A DNA stretch of 64,000 bases from positions 22,749-86,748 of the forward strand of contig JAPHTQ010000029.1 of assembly GCA_026196275.1 (NCBI GenBank). The letters are read 5' to 3'. The DNA is from Gammaproteobacteria bacterium. Its GTDB lineage: Bacteria; Pseudomonadota; Gammaproteobacteria; Thiohalomonadales; Thiohalomonadaceae. Position 1 is the first letter of the stretch. Each line of letters starts with the position of its first letter. The position numbers and the translations under genes were made by a program. This document shows, piece by piece, positions 33,224-41,121 of the stretch. The notes beneath the pieces are model-generated. The model was not told the origin of the DNA. It saw nothing but the letters and a program-made list of their open reading frames with translations, and did not search any database.

Positions 33224-35275
33224 ATGAAACCCTCCCCGACAGAGACCATCGTTCCTCTCCGCGGTCCGCTGTTCCGCGGCGAGCGCCGACTGCGCATCGC
33301 GCTGGTGGGGATGCCCAACAGTGGCAAGAGCACCCTGTTCCAGGCGGTCTCCAGCACCTCGATCCATACCGGTGAGCTGGCCGGCACACACCAATCCTAT
33401 GGGGAGTGCACCGTACAGATCGGCCTCGACGAGGCGAGTCTGGTCACTCTGCCGAGCATGCACTCGCTGCATCAGATGCAGCGGAAGGATGTTGGCGCCC
33501 TCAAGTACCTGCTGTGGGGAGACCGGCTGCCACCGGTCTCCGAACACGAACCCCAGGGACCCGCTGCGCCCTTCTCGCCGCCGGATGTGATCGTCCAGGT
33601 GGTGGACGCCACTGCCCTGGAGCGCCACCTGGAACTCACCCTTGAGCTGAGCCAACTGGGCAGGCCGGTGGTGATCGCCCTGAATATGATGGATGAGGCA
33701 CGGGAGAAGGGACTACACATCAACACCCGCGCTCTGGAGAGACTGCTCGGTATGCCAGTGGTGCCGACCATCGCCATGATGGGCCACGGGGTTTCCAAAC
33801 TGTTCAGCACCGCAGTGGAGGTGGTACGTGAGAAGAGCTGCCCGCTGCCACAGCCTCCGAGCCGGCACATCCAGGAGGCGATCAGGCCGCTGGCCGAGGA
33901 GCTTAACTGTCCGGCGATCCGCGATGCCTTCGATGTCCCTCACGCCTTTCTGCTGACACAGCTGGCCGAGGGCAATCAATATTTTCTTGATGAGATGCGG
34001 CAGCACTTTCCCGAGCTAATGAGGCAGCTGTTGTACCTGCGCGAGCAGGCGGAGACGATGCTGCCCCGCCCTCTTGACGAGGAGTTGCATGCCGATCGCC
34101 ACCACCAGGCAGCCACTCTGTTCGAGGAGGTCACACGCATCGGTGGCCCCTACGAGGGTACCCGCTGGCGTTACTGGCTGGATGAGCTCTTCCTGCACCC
34201 CCAATGGGGGCTACTCGGCAGCCTGCTCGTCTTTGCCACGGTGCTGTTCGTCGTTTTCGAGGTGAGCGCCTGGATCGATTCGATAACGGCGGCCCGGTTA
34301 GTCGACTGGGCCTCCACCTGGCAGCCGGAGGGCGCCTTCGGGGTAGTTGCCCGGGCGGTGCTCGATGGTCTGATCGGCCTTATCGGGATCGTACTGCCCT
34401 ACATGTTACCGCTGGTGCTGCTGCTCGTGGCGCTTGAGCAGACAGGGGTGATGCAGCGCATCGCCTTCGTCGTCGACCGAGGCTTCCACCATATCGGGCT
34501 GCACGGTGGTGTGGCGGTCTCATTTCTGCTCGGGCTGGGTTGCAACGTTCCGGCGATCTCCGCCGCGGCCAGTGCCAGCAGCGGACGCGATCGGGTGGTG
34601 GCCTCACTGCTGATCACCTTCGTGCCCTGCTCTGCCCGCTCGGCGATCATCCTCGCTCTGGCCGGCAAGTACCTCGGTGGCCTGGGGGTCTTTGCTATCT
34701 TCGCCATGACGATTATTGTCATTGCCGTGATGGGCAAGCTGCTTACCCGACGCTATCCGGAGACCGGGCCCGGGCAGGTACAGGATATCCCGCCCTACGC
34801 CATCCCTGGCTGGAGACCCCTGCTGAGTAATACCTGGGCACGCACCAGCGATATCCTCACCATCGTCACGCCATTGTTGGTTGGCGGCAGCATCGTGCTG
34901 GCGTTACTCAGTTATGTGGGAGCAGACGAGCTGGTCAACACCCTGCTGACGCCGATCACCGGCTGGTGGCTGGGGCTGCCGATCGTGCTGGGTGTGCCGA
35001 TCCTGTTCGGCATCCTGCGCAAGGAGCTCTCACTGCTGATGATCTACCAGGCGCTGGGCACCTTCGAGATCGGGCAGTATCTGGATTGGGTGCAGATCAT
35101 CACCTTCCTGGTTTTCCTCACCTTCTACATCCCCTGTGTCGCCACCTTCGCCGTCATGCTCAAAACCATCGGCAGAAAGGAGGCACTGTTCTCCATCGGT
35201 CTTTCGGTAACGGTAGCGTTACTGGTCAGCGGGGTGATCCGTTTTGTGCTGGAGGCAGGGCGGTTGGTGACATAA
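33224..35275 (+). CDS. feoB: FeoB-like ferrous iron transporter with divergent G domain
   Basis: A 683-aa protein with an N-terminal GTPase domain (residues 25-200), a helical insert and the FeoB membrane region. The P loop is GMPNSGKST and the base-recognition motif LNMMDEA, but the switch II DxPG motif is replaced by VTLPSMHSL. The membrane core keeps LGCNVPAI and PCSARSAII, and the Gate-type repeats. FeoB imports Fe(II). No feoA is adjacent. The altered G3 motif suggests weak or altered GTP hydrolysis, so this may be a specialised FeoB relative with another metal or regulation. Confidence 0.8.
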   Translation: MKPSPTETIVPLRGPLFRGERRLRIALVGMPNSGKSTLFQAVSSTSIHTGELAGTHQSYGECTVQIGLDEASLVTLPSMHSLHQMQRKDVGALKYLLWGDRLPPVSEHEPQGPAAPFSPPDVIVQVVDATALERHLELTLELSQLGRPVVIALNMMDEAREKGLHINTRALERLLGMPVVPTIAMMGHGVSKLFSTAVEVVREKSCPLPQPPSRHIQEAIRPLAEELNCPAIRDAFDVPHAFLLTQLAEGNQYFLDEMRQHFPELMRQLLYLREQAETMLPRPLDEELHADRHHQAATLFEEVTRIGGPYEGTRWRYWLDELFLHPQWGLLGSLLVFATVLFVVFEVSAWIDSITAARLVDWASTWQPEGAFGVVARAVLDGLIGLIGIVLPYMLPLVLLLVALEQTGVMQRIAFVVDRGFHHIGLHGGVAVSFLLGLGCNVPAISAAASASSGRDRVVASLLITFVPCSARSAIILALAGKYLGGLGVFAIFAMTIIVIAVMGKLLTRRYPETGPGQVQDIPPYAIPGWRPLLSNTWARTSDILTIVTPLLVGGSIVLALLSYVGADELVNTLLTPITGWWLGLPIVLGVPILFGILRKELSLLMIYQALGTFEIGQYLDWVQIITFLVFLTFYIPCVATFAVMLKTIGRKEALFSIGLSVTVALLVSGVIRFVLEAGRLVT

Positions 35276-35329
35276 GTTCAAAGCGCTCGCGCAAAACAGG
35301 CCTCGTATTGTTCAAGAGGCCAATTCCGC

Positions 35330-38300
35330 TCAAAGGACCCAGCCTTGGCCTTCTTTCCGGGCCTGATGCAGAGCAACGAACTGATCTGCCTCAATGGGCC
35401 GACTAAACAGATAACCCTGCAAGGTTTGACAGTGATGTTTGCGCAAGAACGCATGCTGACCTTGCGTCTCCACGCCTTCTGCCGTGACCTCGAGATGCAG
35501 CGCCTTCGCCATAGCGAGTACTGCCCGTACTATGGCGATATCATTGGCATCATTGGGCACATCACGGATGAACGAGCGGTCAATCTTCAGCCGATCAATA
35601 TCAAACTGCTTCAGGTAGCTAAGGGAGGAGTATCCGGTACCAAAGTCATCCACCGCCACCTTGACCCCGAGTTGTTTCAGTGCACGCAAGACCGCTGGTG
35701 CCTCGGTACGGGTTTCCATCAGAACGGTTTCGGTGATTTCCAGTTCCAGGTTGTGTGGCTCGAGTCCGGTAGTGTCCACTATTTGCGTCACATAGTCGGC
35801 AAGGTCACTATTCCCGAACTGGCGCCCGGAAAGGTTAACGGACATCACCAGGGACGGCAGGCCGAGTTCTCGCCAGGCGAGAGCCTGTTGGCAGGCCTCG
35901 TGCAACACCCACTCACCGACCGGCTCAATCAGGCCGGAGTCTTCCAGCACCGGAATGAACTCGACTGGCGGTACCAGGCCACGTTCGGGATGTTGCCAGC
36001 GCAGTAGCGCCTCGGCCCCCACAATCTCGCCCGAGTAGACGTCCACCTGCGGCTGGTAGTGCAGACGAAACTCATTGTGTTCCAGGGCCCGGTGTAACGA
36101 CTGCTCCAAACGCACACGTTCGGTAAACCGTTCACCCATCTCGGCCCGATAGCTCTGAACCCGGTTTCGGCCGGTATGCTTGGCATGGTACATCGCCGTA
36201 TCGGCGTGCCTGATTAGTATCTCGGCCTCCTCCCCGTCGTCGGGAAATACGCTGATCCCGATACTGCTATTGACCACCAGTTGTTGGTTATGGATCTGGT
36301 AGGGTGAAGCAAGAGCGAGCCGGATCTTCTCCGCCACATTCTGTGCCTGCTCACACTGCTCCAGATCTTCGAGCAACACCATGAATTCGTCTCCGCTGAG
36401 GCGCGCCACAGTGTCCATCTCTCGCACAGACTTGCGCAACCGCTGTGCCATCTGCCGCAGCAGCTCATCTCCAGAGGCGTGGCCGAGGGAGTCGTTAATC
36501 ATCTTGAACCGGTCCAGGTCGAGGTAGAGTAGCGCCAGCTTGGTATTGCTGCGACGGACCCGCGCCAGCGCATGTTCTATGCGATCGTGAAACATCACGC
36601 GGTTGGGAAGACCGGTGAGCAGATCATGGTAGGCCATGTGCGCAACCTCGCGTTCGGCCTGCTTACGCTCGGTGATATCGTACAACATTACCAGCTGTGC
36701 CGGCGTACCCTGCCACACGGTTTCAGTCACCAATACCTGCGCCACCCCCAGGCTACCATCCAGACGCCGTATATCCAGTTCGGCATCACCCTCGCGCAAC
36801 ATATCCAGCGAATTGCATCGGCCCTGGTCGGACCCGGATGACTCGCCCAGCATGGTGCGTCCGGCAGCATTGCAGAACAGGCTGCCCCATTCACGATCTA
36901 CTACGATGATTCCCGTGAGGTTTTGTTCAACAAGGCTACGGAAGCCGGCCTGGCTCGCCTGCAGTTTGCTCTCCATCTTTTTTCGATAGGTAATATCATT
37001 ACCGAGCACATAGATGTCTTGTCCATCGCCCCCTTGCTCATTTGCCGGCACCAGGGTCAGTTGGAGCCAACGCGTGATGCCATCAGCACACGGAAATTCT
37101 GTCTCAAAGGTTGTCTGTTCACCGGCAAAGGCCTGTTCATAGTAGGGGCGAATAGCGGTGAACCGCTCTTCGCCCACCAACTCGCGGAGATGACTTCCCA
37201 GGATGGACGCTATGGGAGCACCGAACCACTCGGCAGCTGTCTGGTTGACAAAGCGGGAGCGATAGTCTCGGTCAACCTGCATCACGAGTCCCGGTAGGGC
37301 ATTGGTAATAGTACGCAACTGCTCCTCGCGTTGATGCAGCGCCTCCCCGGCCTGTTTGAGTTCGGTCACATCCTGGGAACTGACAACCACCCCGGCAACA
37401 GCCCCGGCCTGGTCATGAAAGGGGAAATAGGTGACGTGCATGAAGCGTCTGCCGCTGCCCGGAAAATCAAACCAGCCCTCGTAGTTAACCGTTTCGTCGG
37501 TCAGGCAGCGATCCAGGTTCTGCCTGACCTGCGCCTGAAAAACCTCTTCGCCCAGCAGCTCCGCCACCGGTTTCCCCACGATCTGCCCAGGCAACAGGTC
37601 GTGGGCGCGTAGATAGGTTTCATTAACGATACTATAGGTGTAATCGGGGTCGATCAGCGCAAAGTGATCGGGTGAGGTAGAGATGATGGTCCGATAACGG
37701 CGCAGGCGCTTCTCCAGCTGCTGACGGGCTGCGATCTCCCTGGAGAGCTCTCCTACCGCCTGCTCGGCCCGGTTCCTCTGTCTCTCCAGGGTACGTGCCG
37801 TATCACGCACCCGGTAGAATGCCAGCCCTGCCAGGCCCATGGCCAGAACACCCAAAAACAGCAGCCAGGCTAATGCCCAGGTTGCCGCCCGCTGTTGTGC
37901 CGTAGCCGTGGTCTCCATACTGTTGGCACCCGCTGTCGCCACCGCGGCCATCCCCGCTACCGCCCTGTTGGCCACGGCCAGCCAGCTCTCCTGGTCCACC
38001 GGGTAGTCACCGCTTTCGGCGGCGGCCAGAATCATCTGGTACATTTGCACGAATTCAGCCGGGAGGACCTTGTCCAGTTCCCGAATGCGCTGGCGTAACT
38101 CGGTTGCATCCTCCAGCCGAGGCTCAACCTCGTGCAGTAGCTCGATGTGGTGCTCCACCTCATACCGGGAAGAGTGGATTTGATACCTGACCTGCGGCGG
38201 GATGGGTTCCCTCGCACCGATATAGTAGGTCAACAAGCCACGCACCTGACCCGCCTGTTCACTGACATGCGAGGCCCATTCGCTGATAGCCCATTGATTG

Positions 38301-38851
38301 CCCTTTGCGCCGGCTTTCCCGACCGTCAGTGCCTTTGCCGTCATATTGAGATGTTCGGCATGTCCAATGGCCCGGGTGAAGATATCGAACACCTCCACGG
38401 GCTCCAACGGCTGCAACCGTTCGTTGGGAGTCTGGTCCAGTCTCCCCCTCAGGCGCCTTAGTGCCAGGTGGTGTTTCTTTTCCTGCGCCAGTTCAACCTC
38501 GAGGACAAAGTCATCGGGCTTTTTATGGAGCCACTCCTGCACTGCCTTGATCAGATTTTCCCGCACCTCGTCACCGGCAAGGCGGACCTCCCGGAGTTTA
38601 TGCTGGAGGTCACGCTCCGCCCGTTGACCGAGACTAAGGTGAGCCATCGATAGTGCCCGCTCCATCGCGCGCGATGTCGCAAGCCGCACGGCCAATGTAC
38701 CGATTCGGCTTCCTAGCACGTGATGCCCGGCGGCATTTCTCTCTTGCCAGGCTTGCCAACCGCTATGGCCGATAAAGAGCAGCAGCAACAGAGCCAGTAC
38801 GAGGATTGCGCTGATAATGAATTTGCTGGGAGAGAATCTTCTTAAAAACAT
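35330..38851 (-). CDS. Membrane-anchored multi-PAS GGDEF-EAL protein
   Basis: An 1173-aa protein. Membrane helices at about 12-32 and 327-348 enclose a roughly 290-residue helical periplasmic sensor region. A coiled coil (350-385) and three PAS domains (about 385-505, 510-640, 640-750) follow. The GGDEF domain (about 760-915) has SGDEF, and the EAL domain (about 925-1165) has GAEALLRWQHP, LEITETVL and DDFGTGYSSLSYLK, so at least the phosphodiesterase motifs look complete. The gene has its own promoter and a c-di-GMP-I riboswitch in its 5' leader, so its product level should respond to its own substrate. Confidence 0.92.
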   Translation of the reverse strand: MFLRRFSPSKFIISAILVLALLLLLFIGHSGWQAWQERNAAGHHVLGSRIGTLAVRLATSRAMERALSMAHLSLGQRAERDLQHKLREVRLAGDEVRENLIKAVQEWLHKKPDDFVLEVELAQEKKHHLALRRLRGRLDQTPNERLQPLEPVEVFDIFTRAIGHAEHLNMTAKALTVGKAGAKGNQWAISEWASHVSEQAGQVRGLLTYYIGAREPIPPQVRYQIHSSRYEVEHHIELLHEVEPRLEDATELRQRIRELDKVLPAEFVQMYQMILAAAESGDYPVDQESWLAVANRAVAGMAAVATAGANSMETTATAQQRAATWALAWLLFLGVLAMGLAGLAFYRVRDTARTLERQRNRAEQAVGELSREIAARQQLEKRLRRYRTIISTSPDHFALIDPDYTYSIVNETYLRAHDLLPGQIVGKPVAELLGEEVFQAQVRQNLDRCLTDETVNYEGWFDFPGSGRRFMHVTYFPFHDQAGAVAGVVVSSQDVTELKQAGEALHQREEQLRTITNALPGLVMQVDRDYRSRFVNQTAAEWFGAPIASILGSHLRELVGEERFTAIRPYYEQAFAGEQTTFETEFPCADGITRWLQLTLVPANEQGGDGQDIYVLGNDITYRKKMESKLQASQAGFRSLVEQNLTGIIVVDREWGSLFCNAAGRTMLGESSGSDQGRCNSLDMLREGDAELDIRRLDGSLGVAQVLVTETVWQGTPAQLVMLYDITERKQAEREVAHMAYHDLLTGLPNRVMFHDRIEHALARVRRSNTKLALLYLDLDRFKMINDSLGHASGDELLRQMAQRLRKSVREMDTVARLSGDEFMVLLEDLEQCEQAQNVAEKIRLALASPYQIHNQQLVVNSSIGISVFPDDGEEAEILIRHADTAMYHAKHTGRNRVQSYRAEMGERFTERVRLEQSLHRALEHNEFRLHYQPQVDVYSGEIVGAEALLRWQHPERGLVPPVEFIPVLEDSGLIEPVGEWVLHEACQQALAWRELGLPSLVMSVNLSGRQFGNSDLADYVTQIVDTTGLEPHNLELEITETVLMETRTEAPAVLRALKQLGVKVAVDDFGTGYSSLSYLKQFDIDRLKIDRSFIRDVPNDANDIAIVRAVLAMAKALHLEVTAEGVETQGQHAFLRKHHCQTLQGYLFSRPIEADQFVALHQARKEGQGWVL

Positions 38852-39040
38852 AATAGCCTTAGTCCTTCAAGCGCATACCTGTGTGCAGAAGAACCGGGAG
38901 TGATACTGCACACGGCTCCTCCATTCCACTCAGACAGATGCGTCCGTCAATGGGTCAGCTGGGCAAAGGATCGGTGTGAGGGGGCACTCATTCTGAACCC
39001 GACAAGGAAGAGACTTTCAATCAGCGAATGATTCTTTCGA

Positions 39041-39121
39041 GTCTGGCAGCCCCGCCGTCTTGGGTCGTTAAACCTTTAGACCGGTAGCTTTGCGCCCCCA
39101 CCTTTCGGCCGGATTTGCCTT
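39041..39121 (-). promoter_or_regulatory. Cyclic-di-GMP-I (GEMM) riboswitch
   Basis: Read on the minus strand it starts GGCAAATCC, continues GGCGCAAAGCTACCGG, TCTAAAGG and ends GGCGGGGCTGCC, which are the conserved GEMM-I elements (CGCAAAGCC-like core, CUAAAGG tetraloop-receptor side and the closing GGGU/CUGCC arm). It lies about 190 bases before the PAS-GGDEF-EAL start codon. I see no intrinsic terminator between the two, so control may act on translation, or the switch is of the ON type with another expression platform. Confidence 0.85.
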
Positions 39122-39134
39122 TTCAGCTGACGCC

Positions 39135-39163
39135 AGCTTACTTGGTTATTTGCTTATTATCAA
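39135..39163 (-). promoter_or_regulatory. Sigma-70-type promoter of the riboswitch transcript
   Basis: On the minus strand TTGATA (39158-39163) and TAAGCT (39135-39140) are 17 bases apart, placing the start near 39128, seven bases before the riboswitch. The remaining stretch to the ribE stop (39164-39329) shows no gene. Confidence 0.55.
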
Positions 39164-39329
39164 TAAGTTATGCGGAAATAGCTTGTCGATTCGTTGCGTG
39201 GCTTGATGCAAAAAACCGTGCCGACAGAGGTATCGGGCAGACCGGAATCCTCTGGTCACCGGAAGTGGATCGCCTCACTCATTTCGGGCTGGAGGGCGGG
39301 TAGCTACTTACGGTTTGCTGCTTGCCGGG

Positions 39330-39950
39330 TTATCGCCTGTACCACTCCCTTTCCGCCATCACCCGCTCGACGGTGTCGACGATCGCCTGGGTCTGCGGAT
39401 CGATCTCAATGTTAATGCGATCGCCGACCTGGCGGCTGCCGATGTTAGTCCGCTGCAACGTCTCGGGGATCAAATTGACATTAAACTCATCCCCCTCGAC
39501 CTCACCGATGGTCAGGCTGATGCCATCGATACCGATGTAACCCTTGGTAAAAACGTACTTGCGCCACTGCGAGGGGATTCGGAACCAGATCTGACGATTG
39601 TTCTCAGACTCGATCACCCGTGAGACCTCGGCGGTACAAAGGATATGGCCGGACATGGCGTGGCCGCCGATTTCATCGCCAAAGCGGGCGGCGCGCTCCA
39701 CGTTGACCCGGTCACCCACCTTCAGTTCGCCCAGGTTGGTCACCCTCAGTGTCTCCTGCATCAGATCAAATGAGACCCGCGCACCCTCGATCGCGGTAAC
39801 CGTCAGACAGCAGCCGTTGTGCGCTACCGAAGCACCCGGTTCAAGTCCCGTCAGCAGCGCCTCGGGCAGTCGCACCACGTGAGTACGAAAATGCAGCTTT
39901 TCGTCGATCTCCACCAACTCGGCGGTGCCCTGTACGATACCTGTAAACAT
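39330..39950 (-). CDS. ribE: Riboflavin synthase, alpha subunit
   Basis: A 206-aa protein made of two similar lumazine-binding domains. It begins [12 protein letters not shown], with NGCCLTV in the first domain and [12 protein letters not shown] in the second, and ends near DTVERV. It closely follows the E. coli enzyme along its length. It dismutates two 6,7-dimethyl-8-ribityllumazine molecules to riboflavin. It is isolated from the other rib genes here and no FMN riboswitch is visible upstream. Confidence 0.96.
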   Translation of the reverse strand: MFTGIVQGTAELVEIDEKLHFRTHVVRLPEALLTGLEPGASVAHNGCCLTVTAIEGARVSFDLMQETLRVTNLGELKVGDRVNVERAARFGDEIGGHAMSGHILCTAEVSRVIESENNRQIWFRIPSQWRKYVFTKGYIGIDGISLTIGEVEGDEFNVNLIPETLQRTNIGSRQVGDRINIEIDPQTQAIVDTVERVMAEREWYRR

Positions 39951-40170
39951 CCGTTACCCCGTTGCTTGTCACACCTGGAATGGTTTACACCACTCAAAGA
40001 TTGAAGGACACCTTAACCCATTGCAACCTCTCGCTCCGCTCCTGCCCAAAAGGCTGACAGGAGCAAGGGTTTTCTGTATATTCCGATCTACTGCTTAACC
40101 ACACTCCCCCCGTGTGTACTGTCGTGGCTTATATAACAGCCTACTTAATGCAGGGATGCCCATGTACTGC

Positions 40171-40207
40171 ACCACTCCCGGAGGGCTCGGAAAGCCCCCA
40201 AGAGTGA
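40171..40207 (+). other. Imperfect hairpin upstream of the hydrolase gene
   Basis: CACTC...GAGTG encloses GGGCT/AGCCC in the last 70 bases before the hydrolase start. It has no T run. It may be a 5'-leader structure; nothing else is seen in the 287-base gap between ribE and this gene besides a CTCCTG/CAGGAG hairpin near 40040-40065. Confidence 0.3.
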
Positions 40208-40237
40208 GGCAACACAATTAGAATAAATGGGCTACCA

Positions 40238-41116
40238 ATGCCAAAACAAGTTCTACTATTTTTTAAAAGATTATTGTTTGTGCTCTGGATTCTTCCCGCC
40301 ATCACCCAGGCGGGGGAGATCTCACTGGCAATGCCGGGTAATCTCAAGGCATTGGCTGATTATCACTCGGGCGATCCGGACAAACCCGCGGTCCTCGTGT
40401 TACACGGTTTTCTGCAGACCCACAACTTCAGTACCGTGCGTCTTATCGCCACTGAACTGGCCGATGCCGGCTATGCGGTCCTCAGACCGACGCTGACCCT
40501 GAATATCGATCAGCGCAAGAACAGCCTCGCCTGTGACGCGGTCCAGAACCATACCGTCGAGCATGCCACCAAGGAGATCGCCACCTGGGTTGCATGGCTA
40601 AAGCAGCATGGCCATGCGCATATCGTCCTTATCGGACACAGCACCGGCAGCAACAATCTGCTGAGCTATCTGCACAGCGGCCCGGACAGCGCGGTATCCG
40701 CCTTGATCGCCACCAGTGTCGGTCCGATGCAGAGCGGCGATGATCACAAAGAGAGCGACCGTCAACAGGCCGAAGCCAGGCGCCAGCTAGCCAGCGGCGA
40801 TAGCGTACTTAAACGCTACACACTGGGCTTTTGCCGGGAAAACTACGTCACCCCCCCCGGTCATTTCCTCAGTTACATGCAGTGGGACAGGGAACGCCTT
40901 CTGGACTACCTCAGGAGCAGCCCGGTACCTACCACTGTGGTGCTCGGCGAATCCGACAAATGGTCGCCCGAGGGTTGGCGTGAAACCCTCGAACAGACAG
41001 ACATTCCGCTACGTGTGATCGCTGAGGCCAACCACTACTTCAGCGGCACCAGTGAATTCAGCTTCCAATCCACCATCCTCTCACTGGTTGAGAGTGCCGA
41101 TGACCGCGCGGGTTGA
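40238..41116 (+). CDS. Secreted alpha/beta hydrolase
   Basis: A 292-aa protein with a signal peptide (residues 1-26, LLFVLWILPAITQA). The alpha/beta-hydrolase fold has the oxyanion region VLVLHGFLQ, the nucleophile elbow GHSTGS, and a late histidine in EANHYFSG. The acid is probably the Asp of GESDKW. Substrate is unknown; it looks like an esterase-type enzyme acting in the periplasm. Its stop codon is 6 bases before the next start, so it is co-transcribed with a GGDEF-EAL gene. Confidence 0.82.
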   Translation: MPKQVLLFFKRLLFVLWILPAITQAGEISLAMPGNLKALADYHSGDPDKPAVLVLHGFLQTHNFSTVRLIATELADAGYAVLRPTLTLNIDQRKNSLACDAVQNHTVEHATKEIATWVAWLKQHGHAHIVLIGHSTGSNNLLSYLHSGPDSAVSALIATSVGPMQSGDDHKESDRQQAEARRQLASGDSVLKRYTLGFCRENYVTPPGHFLSYMQWDRERLLDYLRSSPVPTTVVLGESDKWSPEGWRETLEQTDIPLRVIAEANHYFSGTSEFSFQSTILSLVESADDRAG

Positions 41117-41121
41117 TAGCG

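Noticed and set aside
38881..38914. Terminator between the c-di-GMP riboswitch and its gene
   Set aside because: GTGTGCAG/CTGCACAC form an 8-bp hairpin, but no T run follows on the minus strand, so it is not an intrinsic terminator.
39951..40237. FMN riboswitch upstream of ribE
   Set aside because: The conserved RFN elements are not visible; only simple hairpins are present.
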